Positions 20,258 to 32,002 of a stretch of 64,000 nucleotides of DNA are shown piece after piece. The stretch spans positions 1 through 64,000 of the forward strand of contig JAIVFJ010000261.1 of assembly GCA_025765615.1 (NCBI GenBank). The letters run 5' to 3'. The notes under the pieces are model-generated. The model was given only the letters and a program-made list of their open reading frames with translations. It ran no database searches and was not told where the DNA came from. The position numbers and the translations under genes were made by a program. The stretch is from Zopfochytrium polystomum. Its lineage: Eukaryota > Chytridiomycota > Chytridiomycetes > Chytridiales > Chytridiaceae. Position 1 is the first letter of the stretch; each line of letters starts with the position of its first letter.

Positions 20258-21926
20258 ATGACGAAGGGTAGCAGTACTTCACCCACCGGCAGGATCTTCC
20301 ATCCGCTCGTGCTCCTCGCGCTACTGGTGCTCCTCCTGCTTGGCGATGCAGCGCGCACCTTTCACCGCGCGACGCAGATCTTGCACGCGCCGAGGACAGT
20401 CGTCACGGAACCCCACCGCAGCGCGATGTGGTCGCCGCCGGGACCAGCCGCCGGTCGCGGCTGCCACGATACCGACGCGGACACGATGGTTGCAGCTGGG
20501 TTCCGCCGCATCGCGCTGTCGGAGCGGGAGGAGCGGTGGATGGCCGAGGATGAGGTTTGTAGGATGATCGTTTCAGCCCCAGCCTACCACTTTTAGCTAA
20601 CCCGGTTGACTCCAGATCCTGCACCTCATCCGCCAACGAGTTCGTTTCATGGATGTTACAGATCGGGATGCCGATTTGGCTGAGGCCTCGACCGTTGTCA
20701 AGAGCTTCGCAGGTGAGGGTGTATCTTCAACGAAACCTTCGATCTGCCACGAACAGCTGCTAAAGAGTCAAAAAAGGCCATCCCACCGCCCCCACACAGC
20801 AAGCCATCGTCGCACCCATCGCCGCGAACGTGTCCGTCGATGCCCTTACAACGTGGCTGACGATGCTGACGACTAGCTTCAAGACGCGCTACTTTCAGAC
20901 GGAATCCGGGGCGAACGCGTCCAACTGGATTCTGTCTCAAGCGCTGGCGGTGGCGAAGGGATCCACGAGTGAGGTGATGGTAAACGTCAGACAGTTTCAG
21001 CATCCCTGGGCCCAGTCGTCCGTCATTGCTCGGATCGAGGCGAAAGATGCTGTTGCTGGCAGATCGGCGCCGTTGGTGGTGGTGTCGGCACACTTGGACT
21101 GTGAGTTGTTTCATCATAAGTTGAGTTTCGACCCCGACTTTCTAACAAACCAGACAGCGGTCAACATGTGGAACCCAACGAATGGCGTGAGCCCCGGCGC
21201 GGATGACGATGGTGAGTTTTTCTTGCGATCTTTTTTTCTGCCCAACGCGCTTAACGACTGCACCATCAGGATCCGGCTCCGCCACCATCTTCGAAGCCTA
21301 CCGCGTCCTCGTCCAATCCGGCTTCATCCCAAAGCGGCCAATCGAGTTCCACTGGTACGCCGGCGAAGAAGGCGGCCTCCTCGGCTCCCAGAAAGTCTCC
21401 TCCAAGTACAAAAAGGACGGGATCAACGTCGCCGGCGTGCTCCACGCAGACATGACGGGGTACCAGGTTCCGGACAAGCAAGAGGTGATTGGCGTCGTGA
21501 CGGACTTGACCGACCCGTCCTTGTCCGAGTTTTTCAAGAAGCTTGTCGACGAGTATTCCGGCGTGGAATGGAGGGAGCTGCAGTGCGGGTGAGTGAACAC
21601 GCGCTCCAGAAAACTTAAATGTCTAAACTAGACTAACCGTTGGAACGATAGCTACCCGTGCTCTGACCACGCTTCATGGACACAGGCGGGGTACGCCTCT
21701 CTCTTTATGTTTGAAGGAGAGCTTCCGACCGACGGGTCGCCTTTGTGAGTTGTGTCCTCTTCTCCAGGCACTCCAAACATGCGCTTATATCTTTTGTTTC
21801 TATCGTAGCACGCATACTGACAACGACGACGTTTCGCACATTTCGTTCGATCACATGGCGCGATTTTCGCGGTTGGCCGTGGCTTTTGCGGTTGAAATGA
21901 GCCTTTATTCTGAAAAAGAAATCTGA
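20258..21926 (+). CDS. M28-family metallopeptidase (aminopeptidase-like), arm A
   Basis: Seven exons with consistent phases: 20258-20554, 20616-20712, 20804-21100, 21158-21211, 21270-21588, 21652-21744, 21809-21926; 424 residues. An N-terminal signal or signal-anchor (PLVLLALLVLLLLGDAARTF) predicts entry to the secretory pathway. The co-catalytic zinc motifs of M28 peptidases appear in order: SAHLD (first His and acidic partner), SPGADDDGSGSATIFEA (bridging Asp), AGEEGGLLGSQ (catalytic Glu pair), HADMTGY (Asp), and CSDHASW/FTHTDNDD near the end (last His). M28 enzymes remove N-terminal residues from peptides, commonly in the vacuole or outside the cell. The copy at 55173-56841 keeps the same lengths throughout. 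Confidence 0.95.
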
Positions 21927-22244
21927 GGAAATCGTAACAACGACGTTTCTGTTTGTAAAAACGAACAGGTACAAAACCGAAACAGTTGGTGAGAAAAGAG
22001 GACGAGCTCGGCCAGGCCGAACCAGCATAGAAAACAGTCCAATCATTCAAGCTTCTCATTATCACGAGACGAACAGCACAACGGGCTGTTTGCCAACGCT
22101 CCTTGACTGTTGTACCGAGATTTCCATTCGTTGATGCAAGACGGGTGGAAACTAATGGGAATTCGTACCCACTAGCAGTGTAGCAGGGTGACTGCGTACA
22201 AGGATTGTGAAGGACTGGAGACAGTTTTTAGGGTAGAGGGGCTT

Positions 22245-23275
22245 TTATTCAATGAGGTTCTTCTTATCTTCACTACTGCTTCCCTCCCACACCCTACTGC
22301 CTTTTATACTGACCAGGAGGAAAGACACTTCCCTAAATTTTGAGGATGCTTGGGCCACTCTGCACTTTACCAAGTGCAAGTGCCGTGCTGCAGACAAATC
22401 CTCCCAAAATTCTGTCTGCCCAAATTCCAACAGAAACGATGGCCCCACCGTGTCGTTGCGTTGGCGCACGATCTCAGTCCCGACCAACAAATGCTGCATT
22501 CCAGGCTCCACTCACCGAAGTCATGAAATCTTTCAGCCTCACTCGTCACAATCTGCTTGTTTGGAACCAATCTTGCGCGTGCAGCATCGCCAAGTGTTCG
22601 AGTCGATATAAGAAGGCTGTTCCACGAGACCGAGCCCTTCTTGTCGTCGGAATCGAATCGGTGATATTTTTCCCCGCGGGCCCTTTCCACGGGGAGTTGA
22701 TTGAGAGGCCGTTGCCGGACTGGACGCCTTCGAAATTCCATATACAACCGTAAAACCAGCAAGTGATGAGCTTGATCTTGGTACGGCAGATTGGGCATTT
22801 CGCCTGAACGTTCTGTACAAAGTTGAACGGCTTGAAGTCGTTTGGTGGATAGAGATTTTGTTGTACGCCTCGCACTCGCGGTAGTCGCAGCGCCCGTCGA
22901 TGTCCAGTCCACGCCCTCATCGCCGCCATTTCGGTGCGATTGACGAAACCTCTCTCTACTGCATGATCGACGAGTCTGAGACGTCGGCGAGCAGTTGCCC
23001 AGATGCCCCGAAACCGCCGCCGCCACCGCCCATTTCTCCAGGCCTGACATGCAAGATTGACTCATTGCTAATTTCGGACTTTAGAGCATCCAAACGTACT
23101 CGGCGTCCTTCTTCATCAAAGAAGCCATAACTGTCGCACGGAATCCGCGCTACTTCCCGAGTTTGTAGCTGAAACTGAAGCAAGGTTCCGTTGGCCTGAG
23201 TCTTCCCCACTGAGAAGAAACTGCACGCGTTCAGCACACGCCATCGCAGAAGGAAGCGAAAGAGAAGACCCAAAA
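22245..23275 (-). pseudogene. ubiquitin-like plus C4 zinc-domain protein, frameshifted
   Basis: The minus strand from about 23273 reads EVARIPCDSYGFFDEEGRRVRLDALKSE...ESILHVRPGEMGGGG, a ubiquitin-like tail of the kind seen in a lineage-expanded fungal/protist family. It then reads LADVSDSS and stops. A shifted frame gives GLDIDGRCDYRECEAYNK, and a further shift gives KCPICRTKIKLITCWFYGCIWNFEG, the C4 zinc-binding core, then NSPWKG. After another shift it reads KYHRFDSDDKKGSVSWNSLLI. The order matches that family, but several frame changes are needed, and one differs from the copy at 54115-54910. Confidence 0.6.
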
Positions 23276-23438
23276 CTATTCCTTCACATTCTTGCCGTCT
23301 TGTTCACTGGGCCCCTTTCACTCCCAATGACCCGATTTTTCTGGTTTCTTTGACCCTGGGACAATATGCCAGATTTAGCAAGGTCAGGTGCGCAGTTTCT
23401 AGGGTACCTCAAGGAGCCAGGTTATTGCTGCATCACAA

Positions 23439-23510
23439 GGGGCTTTGGTCTAGGGGTATGATTCCTTCTTAGGGTGGAGGAGGTCCCGGGTTCAAGTCCC
23501 GGAAGCCCCC
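23439..23510 (+). tRNA. tRNA-Pro (anticodon AGG), intact empty site
   Basis: Acceptor stem GGGGCTT/AAGCCCC, A-box TGGTCTAGGGG, anticodon stem-loop CCTTC-TTAGGGT-GGAGG (AGG, read as IGG), T-arm CCCGGGTTCAAGTCCCGG. 72 nt. The pentamer GGTTC at 23489-23493 is the point at which the other arm's copy is split by the 12.1-kb element. Confidence 0.93.
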
Positions 23511-23643
23511 TGAATCATTGTTCAATTACAAAAGTTAGGGGATGATTGACGCCTCACGTGGACAAATTCTTGCTTGACCAGGATTCACCCTCTCTATCCA
23601 GACTGCTGAAGAATTGAGAGAGGCCTAATTTACTTTCGCTTTC

Positions 23644-24229
23644 TCATATCCCTTTGTTGCCTTTCTTTTTCGAATGTTTTCAATGTGATTCTCGAAACAT
23701 TCATCCACACAGTTCCCACGCAAGCAGATGGAACACATTATTGAGACCTTGGTTTGACACAATCCACACTTGACTCTCATTTATTCTGTTCCACTCTTGG
23801 CTGGTCTTGATGTGAATGGGCGAAACTTTTTCCAAAGTACCGCACAGCAACATGATCAACAGTGTTAATGCGTTTTTATCCAGAATAGTAGCCACTGTCT
23901 GCTTCTTCACTGTCCTCATTCAAGCACAGCAGTGCTGAGGCAACAGCTTCGCAGAAATCATCAACTGAGATTTCAAAGCCTTGCCCTTTTACCATCTTGT
24001 AAATAACGCAAGCATTACTCATGCAAGCATCCAGCCAAATGATACCATGTGTAACTTTTCGTTGGGTGCTGGTGATTCCCATCAAGTGATCAATACTATC
24101 CACGCCTCCCATGAACTTGTTGTAATTGACGATCACTGATGGCATCCTTGAACGAAAAGTTTTGACTTGCAAGCAGCCACAAGCAGCTTCTGTCAACCTC
24201 GTTTGGTCAAAGCAGCACAATCCATCCAC
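23644..24229 (-). pseudogene. piggyBac-type transposase relic (arm A)
   Basis: The minus strand contains VKTFRSRMPSVIVNYNKFMGG followed by VDSIDHLMG, the conserved PiggyBac block (P..I..YN..MGGVD..D). NACVIYK and GFEISVDDFCEAV come next. After a stop at YYSG and frame changes there is a Cys-rich tail (CGLCQTK, CSICLRGNCVDDC) like the C-terminal zinc region of piggyBac transposases. The catalytic Asp-rich N-terminal half is missing and the frame is broken, so it cannot be active. The inverted copy (40969-41562) has a different set of lesions. Confidence 0.75.
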
Positions 24230-24475
24230 CTGATCTGTCTCATCCCTTTGCCTTCAGCTAGGCTCTATGCTGGCACACATATTTGCGCTGGGGTTGCACT
24301 TCAGCCGTCCAGCAGCCCCCAAAAAGCAGGGAAACAAAAGGCGAAATATTCCAACTTACCGGCAGCACGGCGCTCTTGACCTGTCTTTTTGGAATATCCT
24401 CCTTTCTGGCTGACGTTTGGCAAGCGTGGCTCCACCGTGCTGTGATCTTCTGGCGCTAGGAATACGGATAAGGAG

Positions 24476-26521
24476 ATGTCTAGGGGTCACTAGACAGGAC
24501 AATGTATTTGGAGTCTTAAGAAGCCCAAGAAACACAAAGAAACTCTCTTACTATACACAAAGAGAAGACTCTCACACTCAGACCAAAGGCAACTGTGAAA
24601 AGGTGGCACACTAGCAAAGAATGTGCAGGGTTCTCTGGTCCATGACACAGAGTGGGCCCAATGGGAGGCAAAAGTCAAAGCCAAAGGGGACTGGGAAATC
24701 CGGTAACAATGCTGGAGGTGCAAGATGCAACAAGCTCCAGGGAGCGGCACTAAGTGCAGCACTCCAATCCAACTGAAGAAGACAAGAGAGTGGGGAGGAA
24801 AGTGGCCAGACCCTGGTCTGTTGGAGCCACTACCATGGAGCAAGGCTCCCTCTCTGTCAAAGACAAGCCCTAAGTTGGAGGGGGTTGGACACAGAGGGCA
24901 AACACAAGGAACAGTTAGTGTGCAGAGGTGTCTGTTGAATTAAATCAGAACTGTTTTCCACCTAACAGAACCAGACACAACTTGTCTCACTCCAAGGAGA
25001 AGTTCCAACTCAATCCAAGGAGGGGGCACACAGGGGTGGGAGACAGTGGGACTCTTCTTACTTCATCCTACTAGGACACAGACATCTGCTTCACCAAGCC
25101 AGAGGAATTCCCTATCTTAGAAGCAAGGAAGGTTAACACCCACTCCCTCACCCAAATGTGGCACCATGACATCACAGGCATTAGTCTGAGAGAAAGAGGG
25201 TCTGAACCCAGTGAAGACCAGGCCCACCAGAGGCCACAGGAACCAACAACCAGGGAGGAGGGGGCATACCTGAGAGACCATTCCTGCAGCAGTACCTGAC
25301 CAGACAGCTCATTCATATCCCCTTGAGAGACCTGGATTTGACTAGATGTATTGACAGGAACCTAGAGGCACCACCACAGATTTACCCTCCATCCTTCCAT
25401 CACCAAGTGGCTCCTACCCAGTCCAACCTAAACAGCATGCAGAATTGGTGAGGTTCACTGGGGCTTGAACCCAGCACACTGCCATCATGGCCAAGAGGAC
25501 TTCAACCTCCTGTCACACACCAGGGGACTGCCACCCCCAGCTCTACATACAGTCAGGAAGAAAAGGGCAGGCAAGGGACTTCAGGCACAGGTTCTCACAG
25601 TCAACAAGATGGGGGGCAGCTGCTTAAATAGGAAAGGGTTGGAATCAGCAGGGTGAAGGAAGAAGGAAGGGAAAAGAGGGGAAAACATATACAAAAGAAC
25701 AAAACAATAAATAAAACAGCAAAGAAGAGAGAGGAGGAGTGAGTCACCAAACAATGGGGCTGAGCCATCAAACAAGGAAGACAGCTCAGAGAATCATGGA
25801 GCATTTCTTGGCATCAGCTGCCAAGAAAGATGGAGGAGATGGAGAGAGCTGGTTGGCGCAAAGAGGAAGACAGTCACTCTCAGCCAAGAAAGAAAAGACA
25901 CAGACAGAGACAACAAGGAATAAATAAAAGAGAAAACAGGAAAAACAGGAAAAACAGGATAAATTACTAATTGGAAAAATAAGTAAAAATCACCAATGAA
26001 AAGATAAAGAAAAACCCTGTGATCTCATACCCTTTTATGAGGTATTACATCATGGTAGCAGGTGGTAGGGCTTGTTAGCTCTGCCATCAGGGCTTAGCAC
26101 TTCTCCCACAGAAGTGTTTCAGTCCTAAGTCATTTCCGAAAGTGAGGGGCCATTGGCCAGGCATAGTAGGACTTTGCATTTTCTGCCCAGTCTGTCAACT
26201 AGCATGTCTTGAACTTGGCACCTTCCCAATTAAAGGGAGCACTCTAACCACTGAGCAAGGGAGCCTTGTATCAGCAATTAGAATCAAGACTGAGTCTTTC
26301 TGTCTGCAACATCGTCAATAATAAATAATAATAGTAGAGGCCAGTCAAAGGTCGTATGGAAACCCAATAAATAATAAGAGAGTAGGAATCCAAGCCTAGT
26401 CACGTTTTGCCAGCAAAACGCGGGTTGAGACAGGGTGGTAATCCTCACAATTACCAGTTAAAAAGTGAGTATACACTTAATTTATTTGAGATCACAGGCT
26501 CGACAGCCTGTCGTCCTCACA
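24476..26521. repeat. unclassified repeat R2, copy 2
   Basis: Collinear with R2 copy 1, starting about 100 bp inside its left end (tgtctaggggtcac) and ending at the same GTCGTCCTCAC terminus. Uninterrupted, so it shows what lies at the site where the LTR element sits in copy 1 (near 25800). It sits between arm A and the tRNA-Ser cassette. No gene seen. Confidence 0.75.
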
Positions 26522-26524
26522 CGT

Positions 26525-26830
26525 TTTTTATCTTTCGTACATTGTGTATTGGTGCCTCTGCAAACCGCTCGCCTCGCTCGACTCGGACCAAGAACAAGGA
26601 TGATCGCCGGCTCTTTCATCTTCGACATCGGACTCCTCGTCCTCGTTCTCCTCCTTTCGGCTCAGCACAAAAACCCATGTTACTGTTAAATAATAAAAGC
26701 TGCTGAATGTTGGCAACGTACATCGACAACGTGGCCGAGCGGTTAAGGCGACAGACTCGAAATCTGTTACTCTCTGGGTGCGCAGGTTCGAGTCCTGCCG
26801 TTGTCGTGCTCAAAAAGAAAGCTTTACTGT
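26525..26830 (+). repeat. tRNA-Ser cassette, inverted partner of about 40130-40460
   Basis: Flanking sequence on both sides of the tRNA (ctctgcaaaccgctcgcctc... upstream, aaagaaagcttt... downstream) recurs in reverse order around 40160-40241. The inverted duplication therefore extends past arm A, with R2 copy 2 present on this side only. Confidence 0.8.
26725..26806 (+). tRNA. tRNA-Ser (anticodon CGA), copy 2
   Basis: Sequence matches the tRNA at 8245-8326 across the whole 82 nt as far as I can read: acceptor gacaacg/cgttgtc and anticodon loop CTCGAAA. Confidence 0.95.
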
Positions 26831-26929
26831 CAATTACCTTCGTACCTTTGTGGCTGGGTACTTTGTGTGTAGATTCGCTATGGGCGTGTCTTAGGGCTAC
26901 CGCGTTGGTGGAAACACCAAGAGCGGTTT

Positions 26930-27250
26930 ATTTCAAATCATCCCACTGGAGTACCTCCACCGACTCCGCCCCGTTCAAGGTGGCGCCCGAAGAGTTCGAG
27001 GACTTCGATCGAGTTGAACGTCCCATTCGAGCCCACGGCGAGATCAAACAGCTGCGCTGGCTCCATGCGTGGCAGACGGAAGAGGCAGGCGATGGTGTAA
27101 CGATCGTGCGGTGAGCGTATGTACGCGCAAGCCGTGATCGCAAGGAATGAGGTGTCTTTGAGTGGGTGTGCCCGGTTGCTCGATTCGGGGAAGACAACAA
27201 TCGGGTGACTCTTCTGGGACAAGGACGGGTTGAGGCGTTCGTGGCACGCA
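26930..27250 (-). pseudogene. WWKDSG-family N-terminal relic
   Basis: The minus strand contains LAITACAYIRSPHDRYTIACLFRLP and then SNGTFNSIEVLELFG. It parallels the decayed family copy downstream of the first tRNA-Ser (8345-8810). No repeat units follow, so only a head remains. Confidence 0.4.
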
Positions 27251-27673
27251 CGCGCTCCCCTGTACCAGTACTTGAATGTTAAACTTTTTCAACGAACTCC
27301 ACAAAAATACCAACAATGTTTGAAAGCAGTAATGCAGCAAAGGGGGGCACTGACGCAAATATGAGGTGGTTCCATCAAAGCTTATACAACTAGTCAATGA
27401 TTTCGCGTCGTTTTTCAAAGGTCCGACGACGGGAGGCGCAGGGTGGCACCTTGGGACGCCAACTTTTACGCACCGACGCTGCCGAGAGGCAGGGACAGAG
27501 ATAGAGACAGACAAACGGTGACACGAAAGTGAGTCTGTCTGCCGCGGTCTGCCTCGTATTGTGCCTGCGTGGCTTTCCGATCCGGGGCGCGCACGGAAGC
27601 CAGCCCAGCCAGCCAGCCAGCCAGCCACCCGCCACCCTCCACCGTGTGTGGAGGCTGCATTCCACCGCCGGTG

Positions 27674-27815
<142 letters not shown>

Positions 27816-27876
27816 GAGAAACCTCGAACAAGCCTGCATTTAAAACTCCCCATCGATCAACCGCGAAGCAGCAGCA

Positions 27877-27908
<32 letters not shown>

Positions 27909-28295
27909 CGAAGCTTTCACGAGTTTGTTCCTGCATGATGCGCTGGCAAGAGGCTTCTACCTTACGGACCCAGACAACATAGCGGACAGCACCATGCTCC
28001 CTCCATTCTTCCGCTGCGTCGAGCGCAAGATGTCTCACTCCGACAGGTTGTATCAATCCCTGTTGGTTGCCAGTCTAAATCCCAACCACGCTGCTGAGAA
28101 CTCAAACGCTCTTATAAGTGAAAGCCACCGGTTCCCGAGTCAGACATCCTCGTTCATACTCGTTAAAATCGATCGCGGGACACCCTATTTTGGGCCCACT
28201 GTCTTTCCACCAATTGCATCACGTCGGTAAATCCATTTGCTGAAGCCCAGGACGCCGCTTCGGTGCTGTATTCCCGGGATGAGTTTACTAGTACT

Positions 28296-29399
28296 TTAAA
28301 AAACTTCCGCTGGCGCCCTCCGTTCCACATACAGCTTGAAGCGATCCCTCCACCATCTTTTCGCATAGCCGCTCCTCATACGCGCTTTAAAGCACTCAAA
28401 GGCCTCCTGCTTGGTTAAGGTCTTCAACCACAGCTTCAATAAACCTGACTTCTCCCACCAGTCGAGGACGGCGGTATCCTCAAACTCCTTAAAATCGACC
28501 GCCGACCAGTCTACCTCTTAGCCGCTGTCCCTCCACCACTGCAAGGTGCGAATGCCACGCATCTGGGCGGCGTGAACAATAGCCTCGATTGTAAACTTCA
28601 TTTCGAATCCGCTGTCTTTCCACCACTGGAGGGCTTGTATCTGGCCGTTGCGGGTGGCTCTGTCCATCGCCCGACCATCGTACTTGAATTCGAGCCCGCT
28701 GTCCTTCCACCATTGCAGTACATCGACCGATCCGTTCATTGAAGCCGAGGTCGCTGCTTCGGTGTCGTACTTGAGTGGCAGTCCGCTGTCCTTCCACCAT
28801 TGCAACACATGAACAAGGCCTTTGCGGCTAGCTGCACCAATCGCGCATTCGTCGTACTTCAATTCCATGCCGCTATCTTTCCACCACTGCAGGACGTCCA
28901 CCATCCCGTTCTCAGAGGCCATCTCCATGCTTTCCTTGCTGTACTCGAAGGGCAACCCGCTATCCTTCCACCACTGCAGGACATCGACCCTACTGCTCGC
29001 CGTAGCCGCCTCCATGATTCGCTCATCGTACTTGACAGGCAACCCGCTGTCCTTCCACCATTGCAGGATATCCAGCAGTCCGTTCGCGGTCGCCTTCAGG
29101 ATCGCCCACTTTGAGTACCGCAGCTCCAGCCCGCTGTCCTTCCACCACTGGAGGATCTCCACCGACTTTGCCTTGTTCAGGGGATCTCTGACCAGCTTGT
29201 CGAGGCGATCGCTGGGAAGGTTGAGCCGGAAGAATTTGGAGATTTGGACCTCAATTTTCGCGGTGTCCTTTCGAGCTCCCTCGAAACCGGGGAACGTACT
29301 GTGAGATCTCCGCCCTTCCTCAACGTACTCTATTTTTCTTCGCCAACACTGCTTCTCGTGGCTCGGGAACATCGCTGGAGTGAGTCTAGGCACGTTCAC
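28296..29399 (-). CDS. WWKDSG-repeat (ankyrin-like) protein with an in-frame nonsense codon
   Basis: From 29399 a polar N-terminal region of about 75 residues leads into at least eight tandem units of ~30 residues of the form [V/I]LQWWKDSGL.[L/V]KYD....A...G. The last unit ends WWRDSG and meets TAA at 28518. The same frame then continues EVDWSAVDFKEFEDTAVLDWWEKSGL and a basic tail to a stop at 28296, like the tail of the fragment at 1214-1684. So a Leu-type codon probably became a stop; the 293-residue product would still keep all repeats. The start is uncertain, since the first codon may be a non-ATG or an upstream exon may be missing. The family looks like a solenoid protein-interaction scaffold, by analogy with ankyrin repeats. 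Confidence 0.75.
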
Positions 29400-29944
29400 T
29401 AGCGCAAAAGTAAGAGCGGGGAAGTCTCCAAATTACACGCAAAAGCGTTTTGGAATAACGGCCCGCTCGCCTGCATAAAAGGTAACTCTGTTATTGCGCG
29501 ATTATTGCCCTTGTCTGCCCGTGTATTGAACGCATTACGAAAAAGATTAAAGAAAGGAAAGCTGGACGTGCGCGGCCCGCTACTCCACCGCTGTTTGTGG
29601 GTTATGTTTCTGTCGATAATTGGGTCAAGTTGAGCAGCAAAAAAGTCCAATTGGGACAGCGAGGAAGGAGGGCACCGACATCGTCATTGAATGGGAGTCC
29701 AATTGCTTGACTGGAAAGAACACAATTGTTTCCTTTCACCTTCGTTACACGCTGGGTGTGGACACCTGGATCGTGCGGACCCCCCAGGCAACCTAGAAGA
29801 CAGAAACACACTCCCCATATGCTTCCGCGCCGTCGAGCGCAGAAGATTCCCAACAGCACCGTCTCAGTTTAGCCGGTAACGCTCGCGGGCCGAAGAAGAA
29901 AAAAAAAAAAAAAAAAATTTGACAGCACAGATCCGATCATCGCG
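29400..29944. other. intergenic, no gene seen
   Basis: No supported ORF. An A-rich run at about 29899-29917 lies just upstream of the dehydratase start. Confidence 0.4.
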
Positions 29945-31766
29945 ATGGCGCCGATCGACGCTGCCGCCGCCGCCGCCGCCCCCGCCGCCCCCGCCACCTC
30001 CTCGTTGTCCACCGGCGCGGTCGGTTGCACGGCCACGTACGGCGACGCATCCTGGTCACCGGCGGCGCAGGTTTCATGTGAGGCAACAAGGCCTTAGCGG
30101 GAATCGGGGGCTGACAGAACACTCGTTCCCCACCCAATCTCCCCTCACCCCACCCGGCCCAACACCCAAGCGGCTCGCACATCGTCGCCCGCCTCCTGGA
30201 GCGGCACCCGGACTGCGTCGTCTTCAACTTTGACATGCTCGACTACTGCGCCAGCCTGCGCAACCTGGAATCCGTCGAAGCGAACCCGAACTACCACTTC
30301 ATCCGAGTAAGTGTTCTGCCAAGACCCCCTCCATGCCCGATCCGACGCCCTTTGATTGTGCGATCTCACTAGGGCGACATCACGAGTTACGATTTTGTAA
30401 ACTACGTGCTGCAGGAGCAAAAGATCGATACGATCATCCACGCGGCGGCGAAGTCCCATGTCGGTGAGTGGAGTCGCACGGTCGATCACAGCTGGATGTG
30501 GGATCCTCACTTCGTTTTTAGACAATTCGTTTGGGGACTCCTTTTCATTTACACAGAACAACGTTGTTGGCACGCACGTCCTTTTGCAAGCCGCGCGAGT
30601 GAACAAGATCAAGCGATTTATTCACGTTAGCACCGACGAGGTCTATGGCGAGGTCGAGAAGGGAAACGTGAGCGACCTTTTGTTTTCTGGTCAACCCGAT
30701 TGTCTGATTCGCTGCTCGTCTTCAAAGCCAACCTCCACCGAGGAAACTCTTCTGGCTCCCACAAATCCGTACGCAGCGACAAAGGCAGCGGCGGAATGCC
30801 TCGCTGGCGCCTACTACAAGTCGTTCGACCTGCCCGTCATCATCACGCGAAGCAACAACGTCTACGGACCGCACCAGTTCCCCGAGAAGATTATACCAAA
30901 GTTCATCTGCTCCATTCTCTCGGGGAAGAAGTGGCAAGTCGCCGTTTCGTTTGACTGTCATCTGCAACTGTACTGACTGACATCCCTGCTACTGTCATTC
31001 GATGTGGATGATTAGTACTGTCCACGGCGAAGGTCGGAATTCCAGGCGGTACATTTACGTGACGGACGTCGCGGACGCCATCATTTTCCTGATGGAGAAG
31101 GGCGATCCGGGCCAGATCTACAACATCGGCACCGACTTTGAGATTTCGAATATAGCGCTGACCCGGTACCTTCTGACAAAGCTTGGACGGATAGAGTATC
31201 CGCTGACACCGTCGGGCACAACGTGAGTTGGTTCGCAGACATTTCTCTTGCCGTACCAACTGATTGTGTTTTCGTACTTTTTGCCCTTTGCAGAAGTATA
31301 GCGGACCTCCTCCCCATCTTCGAGTCGACGAGTCGGCTTCCCGCGGAGTGCGAACACGTCGAGCACGTCGCGGATCGACCGTTCAACGACATGCGGTACG
31401 ACATTGACACAAGCAAGATGCGTCTCGCGTTTGGGTGGGAGCCGCGGATCGGCTTTGAGGAGGGCATGGAGAAAACAAGTTGAGTGACTGACTGAACTCT
31501 TGCCTGCTCGGTTCGCGCCGAGTCCGCGAGCGTTATCGTGATGCTGACTCCCGGCCTTTTTGGTCAACCAATTTTTTTATTTTATTTTATTTATTTTAAC
31601 CTCAACCTCTCAAGTCGAGTTCTACAAGCGCATCATGGAGGACGGGGAGGGCAGCACGGCGGTGTGGTGGAAGGCGTTGGATGCGGCGGGGGCGGGGACG
31701 ACGGTGGCGGCAGCGGGCAGTATGGGGTTGTTGGCGCCGAGGATTATTACAGGCGGGTTCCACTGA
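29945..31766 (+). CDS. dTDP/UDP-glucose 4,6-dehydratase (short-chain dehydrogenase family)
   Basis: Exons by eye: about 29945-30077, 30171-30306, 30373-30463, 30522-30667, 30728-30933, 31016-31222, 31294-31478, 31615-31766. The NAD-binding loop ILVTGGAGFIGSH spans the first intron. DITSYDFVNYV, HAAAKSHVDNSF, the catalytic STDEVYGE and YAATKAAAE (YxxxK) follow, then RSNNVYGPHQFPEK and RPFNDMRYDI. These define the RmlB-type 4,6-dehydratase that makes 4-keto-6-deoxy-glucose nucleotides for rhamnose-type sugars in the cytosol. The intron after exon 5 uses a GC-AG donor (gcaagt). The 5' end is unresolved: ATG 29945 is not in frame with the GGAGF exon across the (GCC)n tract, so a slip in that tract or another start is needed. 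Confidence 0.9.
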
Positions 31767-31804
31767 GAATAGATATAGACCTGTCTGTGCGGTGGAGGCC
31801 AGAG

Positions 31805-31809
<5 letters not shown>

Positions 31810-31840
<31 letters not shown>
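31810..31840. repeat. poly-T tract
   Basis: About 30 consecutive T residues just after the dehydratase stop codon. Confidence 0.9.
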
Positions 31841-31842
<2 letters not shown>

Positions 31843-32002
31843 GTCAACGCTCTTTCCAAAAAAGGGAACAACTACAGAAAAAGGAAGGAGGCAAAAAGAA
31901 AAAACAGAACAGTCACCATCGCCGCTCAGCGTCGTGCGACCCCATCCGACGTTGTCGCCTTGAAACTGGTCCTCGTCCTCGTCTAGATCAGCCGAGCCAG
32001 AC

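Larger units (their letters stand above)
17242..24469 (+). repeat. large inverted duplication, arm A
   Basis: This stretch is repeated in reverse orientation as 53890-59802 plus 40731-41783. The matches include tRNA-Arg, the small membrane proteins, the M28 peptidase, the zinc-domain pseudogene, tRNA-Pro and the piggyBac relic, in reversed order. Within the peptidase the arms keep exact register (positions sum to 77099), and elsewhere there are small indels and substitutions. Arm A carries the undisturbed tRNA-Pro site. The match ends near R2 copies on both sides (24476 and 59805). Confidence 0.95.

Noticed and set aside
23644..24229. Active piggyBac transposase
   Set aside because: The N-terminal catalytic region is missing and the frame is broken in both copies.
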